This document shows positions 25,209 to 34,450 of a DNA stretch of 64,000 nucleotides, piece by piece (the stretch's first letter is position 1; the number at the start of each line of letters is the position of its first letter). A program made the translations under genes and the position numbers. Source of the stretch: Humibacillus sp. DSM 29435 (lineage in GTDB: Bacteria > Actinomycetota > Actinomycetes > Actinomycetales > Dermatophilaceae); NCBI RefSeq assembly GCF_001758225.1, contig NZ_MAST01000034.1, positions 283,077-347,076 of the forward strand, written 5' to 3'. The notes beneath the pieces were generated by a model. The model saw nothing but the letters and a program-made list of their open reading frames with translations. It searched no databases and was not told the origin of the DNA.

Positions 25209-25709
25209 ATGGACCTTCCCGACCAGCAGGCCCTGCGTGAGCCCTCGCAGCGCGTCTCACCGCGAGCCGTGCGGATGTGGACGGTCGAGGCCCTCTTCGT
25301 CGTCGCCTGGCTCGTCGCCGGGATGGTCGCCTGGTGGTTTCTCGACACCGGCTCCCGAGATGCGCAGTGGGTGGTCGGTTCGATCCTGCTCGTCGTCTCC
25401 GTCGGCTACGTCGCGATCATGCCCCGGTGGCGATTTCGGGTGCACCGTTGGGAGGCAACCTCCTACGCGATCTACACCCAGACGGGCTGGATCAAACAGG
25501 AGCGACGCATCGCGCCGCTCAGCCGCGTGCAGACCGTCGACCTCGAGCGCGGGCCGGTGGCTCAGCTGTTCAAGCTCGCCTCCGTCACCGTGACCACCGC
25601 GTCGGCGGCCGGGCCGGTCAAGGTGCACGGGCTCGAGCTGGCGGTGGCGGAGGAGCTGGTCGAAGGGCTCACCGCGGCAGCGGTGGCCGAGAAGGGCGAT
25701 GCGACATGA
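25209..25709 (+). CDS. Bacterial PH-domain membrane protein, YdbS-like (166 aa)
   Basis: Two membrane helices near the N-terminus (about 23-45 and 55-72) are followed by a bPH2 domain: R-W-E-A-T-S-Y-A-I-Y, then I-A-P-L-S-R-V-Q-T-V-D-L-E-R-G-P. This is the usual YdbS architecture. The stop overlaps the start of the larger partner as ATGA, the conserved ydbS-ydbT gene order. A GTG two codons earlier is an alternative start. In Bacillus, YdbS/YdbT are linked to envelope protection, but the mechanism is unclear. Confidence 0.85.
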   Translation: MDLPDQQALREPSQRVSPRAVRMWTVEALFVVAWLVAGMVAWWFLDTGSRDAQWVVGSILLVVSVGYVAIMPRWRFRVHRWEATSYAIYTQTGWIKQERRIAPLSRVQTVDLERGPVAQLFKLASVTVTTASAAGPVKVHGLELAVAEELVEGLTAAAVAEKGDAT

Positions 25710-27319
25710 CCGAACAACCGCCCGAGCCCTTCCCCGCACCCGGCCCGGAAGCGGCGACGGGGCCCGTCCCCGACCTCGCCTGGCGGCGGCTCGATGCCCG
25801 GATGCTGCTCATCCACCCCCTCGAGACGCTGGTTCGCGCCCTCCCGGCCGTGCTCGCGATCTTCCTCGCCCGAGCCGGTTCCGACAGCGACGAACGCTGG
25901 GAGCTGATCGCCGTTCCGGTGATCCTCGCCTTGGGAGCGCTGCGGTGGGTGACGACGCGCTACCGCATCCAGGGCGGTCAGATCGAGCTGCGCCGGGGGT
26001 GGCTCAACAAGCAGACCACGACGGCGCGACTCGACAAGGTGCGCACCGTCGACCTCACGGCCAAGATCTACCACCGGGTGCTCGGCCTGGCCAAGGTCGA
26101 GATCTCTACCGGCAGCTCAGCGAAGGAACGCCTCGTGCTCGACTCGCTGCGGGTCGAGCAGGGCCGCCGGCTTCGCGCTGAGCTGTTGCACCGCGTCGAC
26201 CGGGCGGTCACCGCACGGCCGGCGCCGACGGGCCGGCCCGTCGACGCTGCCGTGCTGGGCACGGCGGCTGCTCCTCGCGAGGGTGGCGACGTCGAGCTGC
26301 TGCGTCTCGACCCCGCCTGGGTGCGCTACGCGCCGCTGACGCTCACCGGCCTGGCCAGCGCCGCTGCCATCGTGGGCGTTGCCAGCCAGGGCTTGCGCAC
26401 GGTCGGCGACGAGAGCGACACCATCAGGTCCGGGGCCAGATGGGTGTCCGAGCTCGAGTGGTGGACCGACCTGCTGCTCGTGCTCGTCGTGGTCTCGGCG
26501 CTAGCGGTGATCGCCTACGTGCTGACCTTCTGGGGCTTCCGTCTCACCCGCAACCAGCTCGGTAGCCTGCACACCCGCCGCGGGTTGCTGACGAAGCGGG
26601 AGACGAGCATCGACCACGCCCGCGTGCGCGGCATCCGCTTCGACGAGCCCCTCGGCCTGCGCCTGGCCGGCGGGCGTCGTCTCAAGGTCGTCACGACCGG
26701 CCTGCTGCACGAGCACGGCGGGAGCGACTGGCTGTGCCCGCCGGCCCCCGCAGCCGTGGTCACCGGGCTGGCCCGCGCCATCGTTCCCGACGAGGATGCC
26801 GTTGCCGGGCGTCTGCAGCAGCACGGCCCTGCCGCCCGCCGTCGCCGCCTCACCCGAACGTTGGCTCCGACGCTCGTGCTGCTGGTCGCACTTACCGCCG
26901 CGACCCTCGCGTGGGGCTGGCCGCCGGCGGTGGTCGCGCCGCTGCCGATCCTGCTTCTCGCGGCCGTCGCCCTGGCCCGCGACCGCTACGCCGGTCTTGG
27001 CCACCGCGTGACGCCTGGTCACCTGGTGGCCCGGGAAGGGTCGCTCGACCGCCGGCGCGTGGTGCTCGACCGCTCGGGGATCATCGGGTGGAAGGTGGAG
27101 CAGTCGTTCTTCCAGCGCCGAGCCGGCGTTGCGACTCTCGTCGCGACCACCGCCGCCGGGCAGCAGCACTACGACCTGGTCGACCTCCCCCTCGAACGGG
27201 CCTACGCCGTCATCGCGGAGGTCAGCCCCGATCTGCTCGCCGAGTTCCAGCCGTCACTGCCCGAAGGACCCGGGGCCATCGACTCATGCCGAGATCAACC
27301 TCTCGACTCGTCCACCTAG
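25706..27319 (+). CDS. Bacterial PH-domain membrane protein, YdbT-like (537 aa)
   Basis: Several bPH2 modules alternate with pairs of membrane helices. PH-type cores appear at about residues 90-150 (R-Y-R-I-Q-G-G-Q-I-E-L-R-R-G), 270-350 (F-R-L-T-R-N-Q-L-G-S-L-H-T-R-R-G) and 430-510 (R-V-T-P-G-H-L-V-A-R-E-G). The first forty residues are Pro-rich. Coupling to the YdbS-like gene suggests one membrane complex. The length is normal for YdbT. Function is not known in actinobacteria. Confidence 0.85.
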   Translation: MTEQPPEPFPAPGPEAATGPVPDLAWRRLDARMLLIHPLETLVRALPAVLAIFLARAGSDSDERWELIAVPVILALGALRWVTTRYRIQGGQIELRRGWLNKQTTTARLDKVRTVDLTAKIYHRVLGLAKVEISTGSSAKERLVLDSLRVEQGRRLRAELLHRVDRAVTARPAPTGRPVDAAVLGTAAAPREGGDVELLRLDPAWVRYAPLTLTGLASAAAIVGVASQGLRTVGDESDTIRSGARWVSELEWWTDLLLVLVVVSALAVIAYVLTFWGFRLTRNQLGSLHTRRGLLTKRETSIDHARVRGIRFDEPLGLRLAGGRRLKVVTTGLLHEHGGSDWLCPPAPAAVVTGLARAIVPDEDAVAGRLQQHGPAARRRRLTRTLAPTLVLLVALTAATLAWGWPPAVVAPLPILLLAAVALARDRYAGLGHRVTPGHLVAREGSLDRRRVVLDRSGIIGWKVEQSFFQRRAGVATLVATTAAGQQHYDLVDLPLERAYAVIAEVSPDLLAEFQPSLPEGPGAIDSCRDQPLDSST

Positions 27320-27368
27320 CTGAGGCCACCCACCTGGTGGCTACCTCTTCGGTGAGACCCGGACAGGC

Positions 27369-27408
27369 CCGTACGACAAGCAGTGCTCAATTTCCGCCTG
27401 TCGTACGG
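27369..27408. terminator. Stem-loop between convergent genes
   Basis: Perfect 10-bp arms CCGTACGACA and TGTCGTACGG surround a 20-base loop in the 100-base convergent gap. Its position favours a bidirectional terminator, though the large loop and lack of T-run leave other roles open. Confidence 0.5.
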
Positions 27409-27419
27409 TGACGGTCAGA

Positions 27420-28241
27420 TCACGACATACGAGCAGGTTCCCGGGACGTCACTGAACCCCACGCAATGGCGGTCCGGTAGCTGTAACGGTCGGAGAAGTC
27501 CACCCATTGGTGGGTGTCCGGATCGAGGAGGTACGCGTTGGCAGTCACATGAATCACGCCGGGCACGAACGGCTTGTTGGGGTGCACGGTGAACGTGCGC
27601 TCGTGGAAGGTCCCGTCACACGGCGGAACCTGGGGGTCGCCTGGTCCGTAGCCGCCGATCCGGCCGCCGTTCTGCCATGCCGAGACGTCGAAGTAATCGA
27701 GTACGTAGGGGGCCAGACACTTGACGGAGGCACTGAAGACCGCGCTGCCGTCGGCGGTGAGCCGGACTGGACCGGTCGCGATCTTGGCAAACACATAGGG
27801 ACGCAGATAGACGCTCTGCGTCGCGACGACCGCCGGCAGGGGTTTCATCGTCTGTGGGTCGAGAACTGTCAGGCTGGCCGTCACCATTGAGGGACCGACG
27901 TGGAACTTCTCCTCCTCGACGCTGTAGGAGGCCACGGAGATGTCTCGACGAACCCCGTCGCAGACGATGTCGTCAGTGCGGCCACTGTAGCGCTCACCTC
28001 GGAGCGACTCCTGAGTGACCTTGACGGTCAGTTCGTTGAGGATGGCACCGCCGAAGCATCGAATTGACAGGGTCAGGGTCGCTGGACCAAATCTCAACGG
28101 GCCTCCGACATCCCTGATCTTGAGTTGCGGTGGAGCAATGTGCCTAGCCGTGGTGGCGGCTGACGCGGGACCGCCCAGGCCGGCCAGCACGAGGGCTGCC
28201 ACTGCCGTCAGTCCGAACACCCTGCGCTTGACTCTGCCCAT
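27420..28241 (-). CDS. Secreted protein of unknown function (273 aa)
   Basis: The start M-G-R-V-K-R-R is chosen because it opens a clear signal peptide (V-A-A-L-V-L-A-G-L-G, cleavage near A-S-A-A); an ATG 20 codons earlier would bury it. The mature chain has about four Cys residues and repeats a pattern of short beta segments, for instance T-L-T-L-S-I-R-C-F-G-G-A and A-V-F-S-A-S-V-K-C-L-A-P-Y. That suggests two related immunoglobulin-like halves each with a disulfide. No family recognised. About 180 bases separate it from the ankyrin gene upstream, so it probably has its own promoter. Confidence 0.65.
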   Translation of the reverse strand: MGRVKRRVFGLTAVAALVLAGLGGPASAATTARHIAPPQLKIRDVGGPLRFGPATLTLSIRCFGGAILNELTVKVTQESLRGERYSGRTDDIVCDGVRRDISVASYSVEEEKFHVGPSMVTASLTVLDPQTMKPLPAVVATQSVYLRPYVFAKIATGPVRLTADGSAVFSASVKCLAPYVLDYFDVSAWQNGGRIGGYGPGDPQVPPCDGTFHERTFTVHPNKPFVPGVIHVTANAYLLDPDTHQWVDFSDRYSYRTAIAWGSVTSREPARMS

Positions 28242-28419
28242 GACAAGACCAATCTCTCGATGTTGACCGTTGCTGAGCCGCCCCGCCGGCGGTGGGCTCA
28301 AGTGTGCCCCACACGGTCTCGACTCGGGTCGTGAACTGGCGAACTGCAGCTCAAGTGCGGCTCGGCTGCTGCGATGTCGGGCACCAACAGATCGAGGTGA
28401 ACGTCTGGGGCCTGGCTTC

Positions 28420-29763
28420 TCAGCGAGGCTGCAGCAGGGTCACAATCTCGCGCTGTCCCTTCGACCGCGCATGCTGCACCGCGGTCACCCTGTCACCGTC
28501 GGGCAGCGCCGGGTCGGCGCCCGCCGCGAGCAGAGTGGCGACGATGCGCTGGTGGGCTGGGCCGCCGTCGCCGAGGATGACCGCCTCGAGCAAGGCGGTC
28601 CAGCCCAGGCGGTTCACGTGGTTGACGTCGATGCCGGTCTTGACGACCCGGTCGACGTAGTCGGCGTGCCCGCGCTCGCTGGCCGGGATGACCGAGACCC
28701 CGCCGTAGCGGTTGACGATCGTCAGGTCGGGGGTCGCTGGCAGCAGCGCCTCGAGCATGGCCGCACTTCCCGTGACGCCGGTGACCAGCCAGGGTGTGTC
28801 GTGACGGTCGTCGAGCGCATCGGCGCTCGCCCCCATCGCCACGAGCAGCCTTGCGGCGGCAACGTGGTCGGAGGTCACTGCGAGCAGCAACGCGGTGCGG
28901 TCGCGGCTGTCGCGCGTCTCGATCTGGGCCCCCGAGCGGAGGGCGAGCGCGACCCGGTCGGCGTCTCCGTCGGCCGCGGCCGCCAGCAGCTCCACGTCGG
29001 GGCGGGCCACCGGCTGGGCGGAGGCGGCCTTCTCAAGCACGGTTTCGAGCAGTGGAAAGCCGCGCAGCCGAGCCATCTGCAGGGGCGTGCGGCCCTCGCT
29101 GAGCGACGGGGTGGTGAGGTCCGCCCCTCCGGCGACAAGCACCCGCACCGTGTCGACGTAGTCGGCAGTGTTCGCGCCGAGCCAGACGGCCTCGTGCACC
29201 GCTTGGTAGCCGATGCGGTTCACGTGGTCGCGGTCGATCCCGGACTGCAGCAGCTGCCCGACGACAAGGGCATGTCCGCGCTCGGCGGCCCGGATCAGCC
29301 CGGTGCCGTTCCAGCTGTCCTTGTCGTTGACATCCGCACCGCTTCGCAGCGCCAACCGCAGCAGCTCGAGGCGGCCCTCACTCGCCGCGATGAGGTAGGC
29401 CGACTGCCGGGTGGAGTCCTGGGCGTTGACGTCGGCGCCCTTTTCGATGAGGCCGGCGGCCTGTCCGACGTCGTTGCGCCAGGCCGCAGCCCGCAGCTGG
29501 TCGTCGAGCCGCGCCTGCTCCGCCGTGGAGAGCTTCACCGCCCTGCCTATGGGCGTCGAGCCGGTCGTCGGCGACATGGTGGGCTCCTTCGTGGTCGGTG
29601 GCGAGCTCGGCGGTCGCACGCTGGTCGGCCGCCCTGTCGAGGTCGCTGTCGAGGTCGCTGTCGACGTCGCCGTCGAGGCCGCGAGACCCGCATCCGAGCT
29701 CGTACAGCCCGACAGTGCGACACTCGCCGCCAAAGCGGCGGAGGCTACGACACGACGGCTCAT
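28420..29763 (-). CDS. Exported ankyrin-repeat lipoprotein (447 aa)
   Basis: The N-terminus is a lipoprotein signal with lipobox A-L-S-G-C (Cys20). A Thr/Ser-rich linker follows with tandem A-T-S-T units encoded by repeated DNA. From about residue 85 to the end run roughly ten ankyrin repeats with V-N-A-Q-D, G-A-D-V-N-D-K-D and G-I-D-V-N-H-V-N signatures. The protein should sit on the outer face of the membrane. The start at 29763 has a G-rich site directly upstream and follows the SMP-30-like stop by five bases, so the two are one transcript. Bacterial extracytoplasmic ankyrin proteins often act as partners or protectors of exported enzymes. Confidence 0.85.
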   Translation of the reverse strand: MSRRVVASAALAASVALSGCTSSDAGLAASTATSTATSTATSTGRPTSVRPPSSPPTTKEPTMSPTTGSTPIGRAVKLSTAEQARLDDQLRAAAWRNDVGQAAGLIEKGADVNAQDSTRQSAYLIAASEGRLELLRLALRSGADVNDKDSWNGTGLIRAAERGHALVVGQLLQSGIDRDHVNRIGYQAVHEAVWLGANTADYVDTVRVLVAGGADLTTPSLSEGRTPLQMARLRGFPLLETVLEKAASAQPVARPDVELLAAAADGDADRVALALRSGAQIETRDSRDRTALLLAVTSDHVAAARLLVAMGASADALDDRHDTPWLVTGVTGSAAMLEALLPATPDLTIVNRYGGVSVIPASERGHADYVDRVVKTGIDVNHVNRLGWTALLEAVILGDGGPAHQRIVATLLAAGADPALPDGDRVTAVQHARSKGQREIVTLLQPR

Positions 29764-29768
29764 CCCCC

Positions 29769-30782
29769 TCATCGTGCCAGTGGCCGGGTGACGACCTCGT
29801 AGGGCCCCGACGCGACCGGTTCGTCGAACTTGCTGTCGACGTAGAGAGTGCGGCCCCACAGGGTCTTCGCGGTCGTCAGCACCCGCTGCGGGTCACTGGC
29901 CTGCTGACGCACGAGACGCGCCGAGCGACCCGACGGCTCGAGCCGGAGCGTCGCGATCATCCGCTGGAAGTTGCGCACGACCGTGAGCCGGTTTCCTTCT
30001 CGCACCAGCCCGTCGGCGCCGGTGAGATCGGCGCCGCCGGTCGCGACCGCCGACACCGCCCGGGTGCGCAGGTCGAACCGCCAGAGGTCTCCGGTCGTGC
30101 CCTGCGCCACGACGAGGGCTCGGCGGTCGGCCGTCACGACGACGCCACCGAGGTTGAAGCCCTCCGTGGTCTCGATCGTTCCGGTGGCGTCCGACCACAG
30201 TTCGACACCCCAGCCGATGGGGCCGGTCGCGACCCGAAACACCTGGGGCGTATTGGAGTTCGTGAAGTAGGCGGCACCGTCGGGCCCGATGGCCACGTCG
30301 TTGAGAAAGACGTTGTCGCCGGGCGCCCGCAGCGCCGCCAGCAGCCGACCGCTCTGCGAGTACACCCAGAGGTCGGGCCGCCCCGTGCCGATGCCGTTCG
30401 GGCCACCGGCGATGTAGACCCGCCCCGCGTCATCGACAGTGACGCCGCGGGCGGTGAACCGGCCGTCTACGCCGTCGCCGGGGAGCCACTCCTGAGTGCG
30501 ACCGAACAGCGCCCAGCCGCGGTGGATCTCGCCTCCGGTGACCTCGCTGACGTAGAAGAGCCCTGTGCGCTGGTCAGCGCCGATCCCCTCGAACTTCGAG
30601 CCTCCGTCGTCTCCGGTCAGCCGGTACGTGCTCAGCGGCCCGTGCCGATCGGCGGATGCCGCCGGGCCGGGTGTCGTTCGCGTCGTCGCCGACACCGGGG
30701 CGACTGACGCTTCGGCGGCGACGGGGAGGACGACGAACGGAAGGGTGGCCGTGGCCACGATCGCGATGGCGGTTCGTTTCAT
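29769..30782 (-). CDS. Exported SMP-30/gluconolactonase-like beta-propeller (337 aa)
   Basis: The signal peptide is basic M-K-R-T, hydrophobic core, cleavage near A-E-A-S. The mature chain reads as a six-bladed propeller of the SMP-30/NHL kind: K-F-E-G-I-G-A-D, R-G-V-T-V-D-D-A-G-R-V-Y-I-A, L-N-D-V-A-I-G-P-D-G-A-A-Y-F-T-N-S. The last of these contains the Asn-Asp typical of metal-binding lactonase sites. A secreted lactonase or binding protein is possible. It is co-transcribed with the ankyrin lipoprotein and divergent from the sensor kinase gene. Confidence 0.78.
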   Translation of the reverse strand: MKRTAIAIVATATLPFVVLPVAAEASVAPVSATTRTTPGPAASADRHGPLSTYRLTGDDGGSKFEGIGADQRTGLFYVSEVTGGEIHRGWALFGRTQEWLPGDGVDGRFTARGVTVDDAGRVYIAGGPNGIGTGRPDLWVYSQSGRLLAALRAPGDNVFLNDVAIGPDGAAYFTNSNTPQVFRVATGPIGWGVELWSDATGTIETTEGFNLGGVVVTADRRALVVAQGTTGDLWRFDLRTRAVSAVATGGADLTGADGLVREGNRLTVVRNFQRMIATLRLEPSGRSARLVRQQASDPQRVLTTAKTLWGRTLYVDSKFDEPVASGPYEVVTRPLAR

Positions 30783-30932
30783 GGTGGCTCCTGGAATGAG
30801 GTCGAGGTGGCGAGGTGTGCTGTCCTTCCACGATCGACGAGAACGCGCGAGGGCGCGTCGGGCAACGGGTCAGTGACGAGTAGCCGATCGGATGACGCCG
30901 CGCGCCCCTCGCGTCCGTACGCTGGGACGATC

Positions 30933-32153
30933 ATGCGCAGCCAGCACACCCAGAACGAGGTCGACGTCCGGCGCCTTGGCGTGCGCGGCATCCTCGCCCC
31001 GGCGGCCACCCTCGACGCCTGGTTGCACGGGGTGCTGGTGGTGCTCATCCTCGTGTGTGCGGCTCGCTACGTGCTGCGTCACCCGGTCGACCTCACCGCC
31101 GGGCTCATCCTGGCCGGCGCCACTGCCCTGGCGGTCGTCTACACGGCCCGTCCACTCGTAGCAGGACGCTCGTGGGGCCCCACCGCATGGGTCGCCGTCG
31201 TGCTGACCCTCTGGATGGGGCTGACGCTCGTCGCGCCCTCGTTCTCGTGGACGGCCGTGCCGCTCGCCTTCGCCGCCCTGCAGATCCTGCCGTTCCGTGG
31301 CGCCGTGGGCGTCGTGGTCGTGATGACGGTCGTCGTCAGCCTGGCGTGGAACCGGATCACCGACGAGGTCGACCCGACGGTGGTCGTCGGGCCGATCGGC
31401 ATCGCCCTCGTGACGGTGATCGCCTACCGCGCTCTCGACCTCGAGTCGCGAACCCGTCAGCTGCTCCTCGACGAGCTCACCGAGGCGCAGGCCGATCTTG
31501 CTATCGCCCAGCATCGCTCGGGTGTGCTCTCAGAGCGCGGCAGGATCTCGCGCGAGATCCACGACTCCGTCGGCCAGGGCCTCTCGAGCATCAACCTGCT
31601 GCTCAACGCCGCCGAGCAGGAGTGGAGCCGCCGCCCCGACCTCGCCCGGCACCACGTGCAGACCGCTTCGGCGACCGCGCGGGAAGGTCTCGACGAGGTG
31701 CGCAGTGTGGTGCGCGACCTGGCGCCCGAGGATCTCGAGGCCGATGACGACGGCGCGGCCCTGCCCGTGGCGCTGGCCCGGCTCACCGAACGAGAGGGAC
31801 ACGGCATCGAGGTGCAGCTCAGGGTTCACGGCACCGTGGTGGCGGTGCCCCCGCCGGTGGCGAGCGCGATCGTGCGCTCGGCGCGGGGAGCGCTCGCCAA
31901 CGTGGTGGAGCACGCCGGGGCGAGCCGCGCCGTGGTCAGTCTCACCTACCACCCTGACGAGGTGCTGCTCGATGTGCGAGACGACGGGCGGGGGTTCGAG
32001 CCGAACGACGGACCGGGGTCGGGCCCGCGCGGTCGGGGGCTGCGCGGCATCCGGCAGCGGACTCACGAGCTGGGCGGCCGGGTGGAGGTGGAGAGCACCC
32101 CCGGCGACGGGGCGACGGTGTCGGTGCGCTTCCCGCTGGAGGGTCGGCCGTGA
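30933..32153 (+). CDS. NarL-type sensor histidine kinase (406 aa)
   Basis: Four to six membrane helices (about 25-175) precede a HisKA_3 dimerisation segment with R-I-S-R-E-I-H-D-S-V-G-Q-G; His210 is the predicted phospho-site. The ATPase domain has N-V-V-E-H-A-G, D-V-R-D-D-G-R-G-F and G-R-G-L-R-G-I-R-Q-R. No periplasmic sensor domain is obvious, so sensing is probably through the membrane part. The ATG at 30933 is preferred; an open frame 42 codons longer is basic and Arg-rich. Its stop overlaps the regulator start as GTGA. Confidence 0.9.
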   Translation: MRSQHTQNEVDVRRLGVRGILAPAATLDAWLHGVLVVLILVCAARYVLRHPVDLTAGLILAGATALAVVYTARPLVAGRSWGPTAWVAVVLTLWMGLTLVAPSFSWTAVPLAFAALQILPFRGAVGVVVVMTVVVSLAWNRITDEVDPTVVVGPIGIALVTVIAYRALDLESRTRQLLLDELTEAQADLAIAQHRSGVLSERGRISREIHDSVGQGLSSINLLLNAAEQEWSRRPDLARHHVQTASATAREGLDEVRSVVRDLAPEDLEADDDGAALPVALARLTEREGHGIEVQLRVHGTVVAVPPPVASAIVRSARGALANVVEHAGASRAVVSLTYHPDEVLLDVRDDGRGFEPNDGPGSGPRGRGLRGIRQRTHELGGRVEVESTPGDGATVSVRFPLEGRP

Positions 32154-32797
32154 GCGTGAGATCCCCGGTCACCCTGGTGATCGTCGACGACCATCCGGTG
32201 GTGCGGGCCGGCTTGCGAGCGCTCGTGGACGGCCAGCCCGATCTCACCGTCGTCGGTGAGGCGAGTGACCTGCGCAGCGCCCGCCGTATCGTGACCCTCG
32301 AGCGCCCAGACGTCGTGCTGATGGACCTCAGCCTCGGAGACGGCCCCGGCGGGGCCGAGGTCACGCAGGTGCTGCGTGCCTTGGCCGACCCGCCGAACGT
32401 ACTCGTGCTGACCACCTACGACACGGAGAGCGACATCCTCCGGGCACTCGACGCAGGAGCCGTGGGGTACCTGCTCAAGGACGCACCACCCGACGAGCTC
32501 TTCGCCGGCATCCGGTCGACGGCACGAGGCGAGACGGTACTCGCGTCAGCGGTGGCCGCCACCCTGGTGCGACGGGCGTCGTCGCACGCCGCGGGGAGCC
32601 GAGTCGTCACCGAGCGAGAGGTCGAGGTGCTCGAGCTGCTCTCGAGCGGCCGTGGTAACCGTGAGATGGCCCGCGAGCTGCTCGTCTCGGAGGCCACGGT
32701 GAAGTCGCACCTCTCGCACATCTACACCAAGCTCGGGGTCGACACGAGGGCCGGCGCCGTGGCGGCCGCCATCGAGCAGCGCATCATTCGCCGCTGA
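32150..32797 (+). CDS. NarL/FixJ-type response regulator (215 aa)
   Basis: A canonical receiver has the acidic pair D-D after beta-1, phospho-acceptor Asp59 (V-V-L-M-D-L-S-L) and the Lys in Y-L-L-K-D. A LuxR helix-turn-helix occupies about 145-205 (T-E-R-E-V-E-V-L-E-L, S-E-A-T-V-K-S-H-L). It is translationally coupled to the kinase and is its cognate partner. Its 3' end overlaps the end of the decayed methyltransferase on the other strand by 14 bases. Targets are unknown; the divergent exported ankyrin/propeller pair is one candidate by position. Confidence 0.93.
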   Translation: MSVRSPVTLVIVDDHPVVRAGLRALVDGQPDLTVVGEASDLRSARRIVTLERPDVVLMDLSLGDGPGGAEVTQVLRALADPPNVLVLTTYDTESDILRALDAGAVGYLLKDAPPDELFAGIRSTARGETVLASAVAATLVRRASSHAAGSRVVTEREVEVLELLSSGRGNREMARELLVSEATVKSHLSHIYTKLGVDTRAGAVAAAIEQRIIRR

Positions 32798-33371
32798 ACC
32801 GCCGCCCTGTCGGGTCTGCCACCCTGCACTGTGCGGCCACGTGGCGAGCGTCGGTGCCGCAGCATCCCCCACGATGGCGAGACCGGGCAGCATCGGTCGC
32901 AGTCGCCCGGTGGCTACCGCCAACCGAGACGGGTCGCCGTCGTCGAGCGTGGTGGCCGCCAGCGTCGAGCCGTCAGGCAACCGCCCATCGGTCTCCGCGG
33001 TGAACGAGATCAGCTCCGGCCAGGGCGTCGACCTGCGCCCGGTGGTAGTCGGCCGACTCCTGCGCCCCCATCCTCGCCTCGGCCTGGTAACCGTCGCCGC
33101 GGGGGCCGATCATCCCACTGACCAGGGTCCTCGGAACGGCATCCGCCCTCTCCTGCGCCAGATCGCGCAGCAACGCGACAGCAGCCCGGTTGAGCCGCGT
33201 GAGAGCCACCCCGTCGTACCCGAGGCGTCGGCCCCAGTCGCGGTTGGCGCGCCACGTCGGTGACTCGAGCATGAGGCCGGATGCCGCCGACGCCGCGATC
33301 CTCGCGTAGTCGGCGTAGTAGTCCGACAGCAGCTGTCGGCCGGTCGCCGAGTCGAGCGGGAGCGAGAACAT
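32784..33371 (-). pseudogene. Decayed homocysteine S-methyltransferase (mmuM-like) pseudogene
   Basis: Three fragments of one homocysteine S-methyltransferase family protein lie in order but in different frames. The first (33371 to about 33000) contains P-T-W-R-A-N-R-D-W-G-R-R-L-G-Y-D, G-P-R-G-D-G-Y and A-G-A-D. The second begins I-S-F-T-A-E-T-D-G-R-L-P-D-G and continues D-D-G-D-P-S-R-L. The third carries the zinc-site motif G-G-C-C-G-T-D-A-R-H-V-A-A and ends at 32784. About 30 residues are missing between fragments one and two, and a longer stretch is missing inside the second. A one-base loss precedes the G-C-C-G motif. The N-terminal start region is also gone. The gene cannot make an active enzyme. 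Confidence 0.85.
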
Positions 33372-33411
33372 CCAGCCCGTGTTGTGTACGAGAAGGGCGC
33401 TACGGACTGGG

Positions 33412-34449
33412 TCAGCGCGATGGCGGCGCTGTGGACTCCCTGAGGATCAGGTCGGTGGCGAGCTCGACGTGGTGCGAGTCGACCGACCCGCCGTCGCTGA
33501 GACGAAGGGCGGTACGCACAGCGAGCCGGCCCATCTCGGCCAGGGGCTGGCGCACCGTGGTCAGCGGTGGAGACGACATCCGCGCGAGCTGGGTGTCGTC
33601 GAAGCCGACGATGCTGAGATCCGCCGGCACATCGAGACCGCGCCGCCTGGCCGCCTCCATGACCCCCACGGCGATCTCGTCGGAACCGGCGAAGATCGCG
33701 GTCGGCGGCGAGGGCAGGTTGAGCAGCTCCAGCCCGCAGTCGACACCGTCTGAGTAGATGAAGCGCGACGAGCGCACGAAGCCGTCGGGCACGGGCACTC
33801 CGGCGGCCTCCATGGCCGCGCGGTAGCCGTGCATCCGAGCCTGGTTGCAGGCCGCCTGTGAGTGCCCTCCGAGATAGGCGATGCGCCGATGACCGAGGTC
33901 GAGCAGGTGCTGAACCGCACTGACCCCACCGGAGAAGTTCGTCGAGCCCACGCTCGTCACGTCAACGTTCGGCATCTCGAGCGGGTCGATGACGACGAGC
34001 GAGATCCCCTCGCCGGCAAGGGCGGAGAGCTGCGATGACGACAACACACTGGTTACGGCGATCAGAGCCCGTCGCCCGGCCACGGACAGCCCGCGGGCCC
34101 AGCCACGAGCGTCCGCGTCGGCGGGTCCAGCCCCGATGGGCCGGCACGTGACCACCACCGGAACGCCCGACTCGGCCGCCGCGTCGAGTACACCCTGGAG
34201 CACCTCCGCGGTGTAGGCGTGCAGGTCGCCCTCGAAGGCGAGCTCGAGCACGTCGGTCGTGGTGGCCGGCAGCCGGTGCGTCGTGCGTGGCAGGTAGCCG
34301 TGCTCATCGAGCAGCTGCCGCACCCGGGCCCGGGTGGCATCAGACACGTCGCTACGGTCGTTCACGACCTTCGACACGGTGGCCACCGAGACTCCGGCCT
34401 GCGTCGCCACCGCCGAGAGGGTGGTGCGCCCTTGGGTCTTGGTACCCAC
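33412..34449 (-). CDS. LacI-family sugar-responsive repressor (345 aa)
   Basis: The helix-turn-helix is L-S-A-V-A-T-Q-A-G-V-S-V-A-T-V-S-K-V-V-N (about 10-30), followed by a hinge with T-R-A-R-V-R-Q-L-L. The sugar-binding core has G-H-R-R-I-A-Y-L-G-G and I-F-A-G-S-D-E-I-A-V-G-V. It is the next gene after the GH3 glycosidase, one base apart, and both face away from the ABC uptake genes. It is the probable repressor of the two TCGAAAA-containing sites between GH3 and the binding protein gene. Inducer is unknown but should be an oligosaccharide product. Confidence 0.93.
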   Translation of the reverse strand: MGTKTQGRTTLSAVATQAGVSVATVSKVVNDRSDVSDATRARVRQLLDEHGYLPRTTHRLPATTTDVLELAFEGDLHAYTAEVLQGVLDAAAESGVPVVVTCRPIGAGPADADARGWARGLSVAGRRALIAVTSVLSSSQLSALAGEGISLVVIDPLEMPNVDVTSVGSTNFSGGVSAVQHLLDLGHRRIAYLGGHSQAACNQARMHGYRAAMEAAGVPVPDGFVRSSRFIYSDGVDCGLELLNLPSPPTAIFAGSDEIAVGVMEAARRRGLDVPADLSIVGFDDTQLARMSSPPLTTVRQPLAEMGRLAVRTALRLSDGGSVDSHHVELATDLILRESTAPPSR

Positions 34450-34450
34450 G

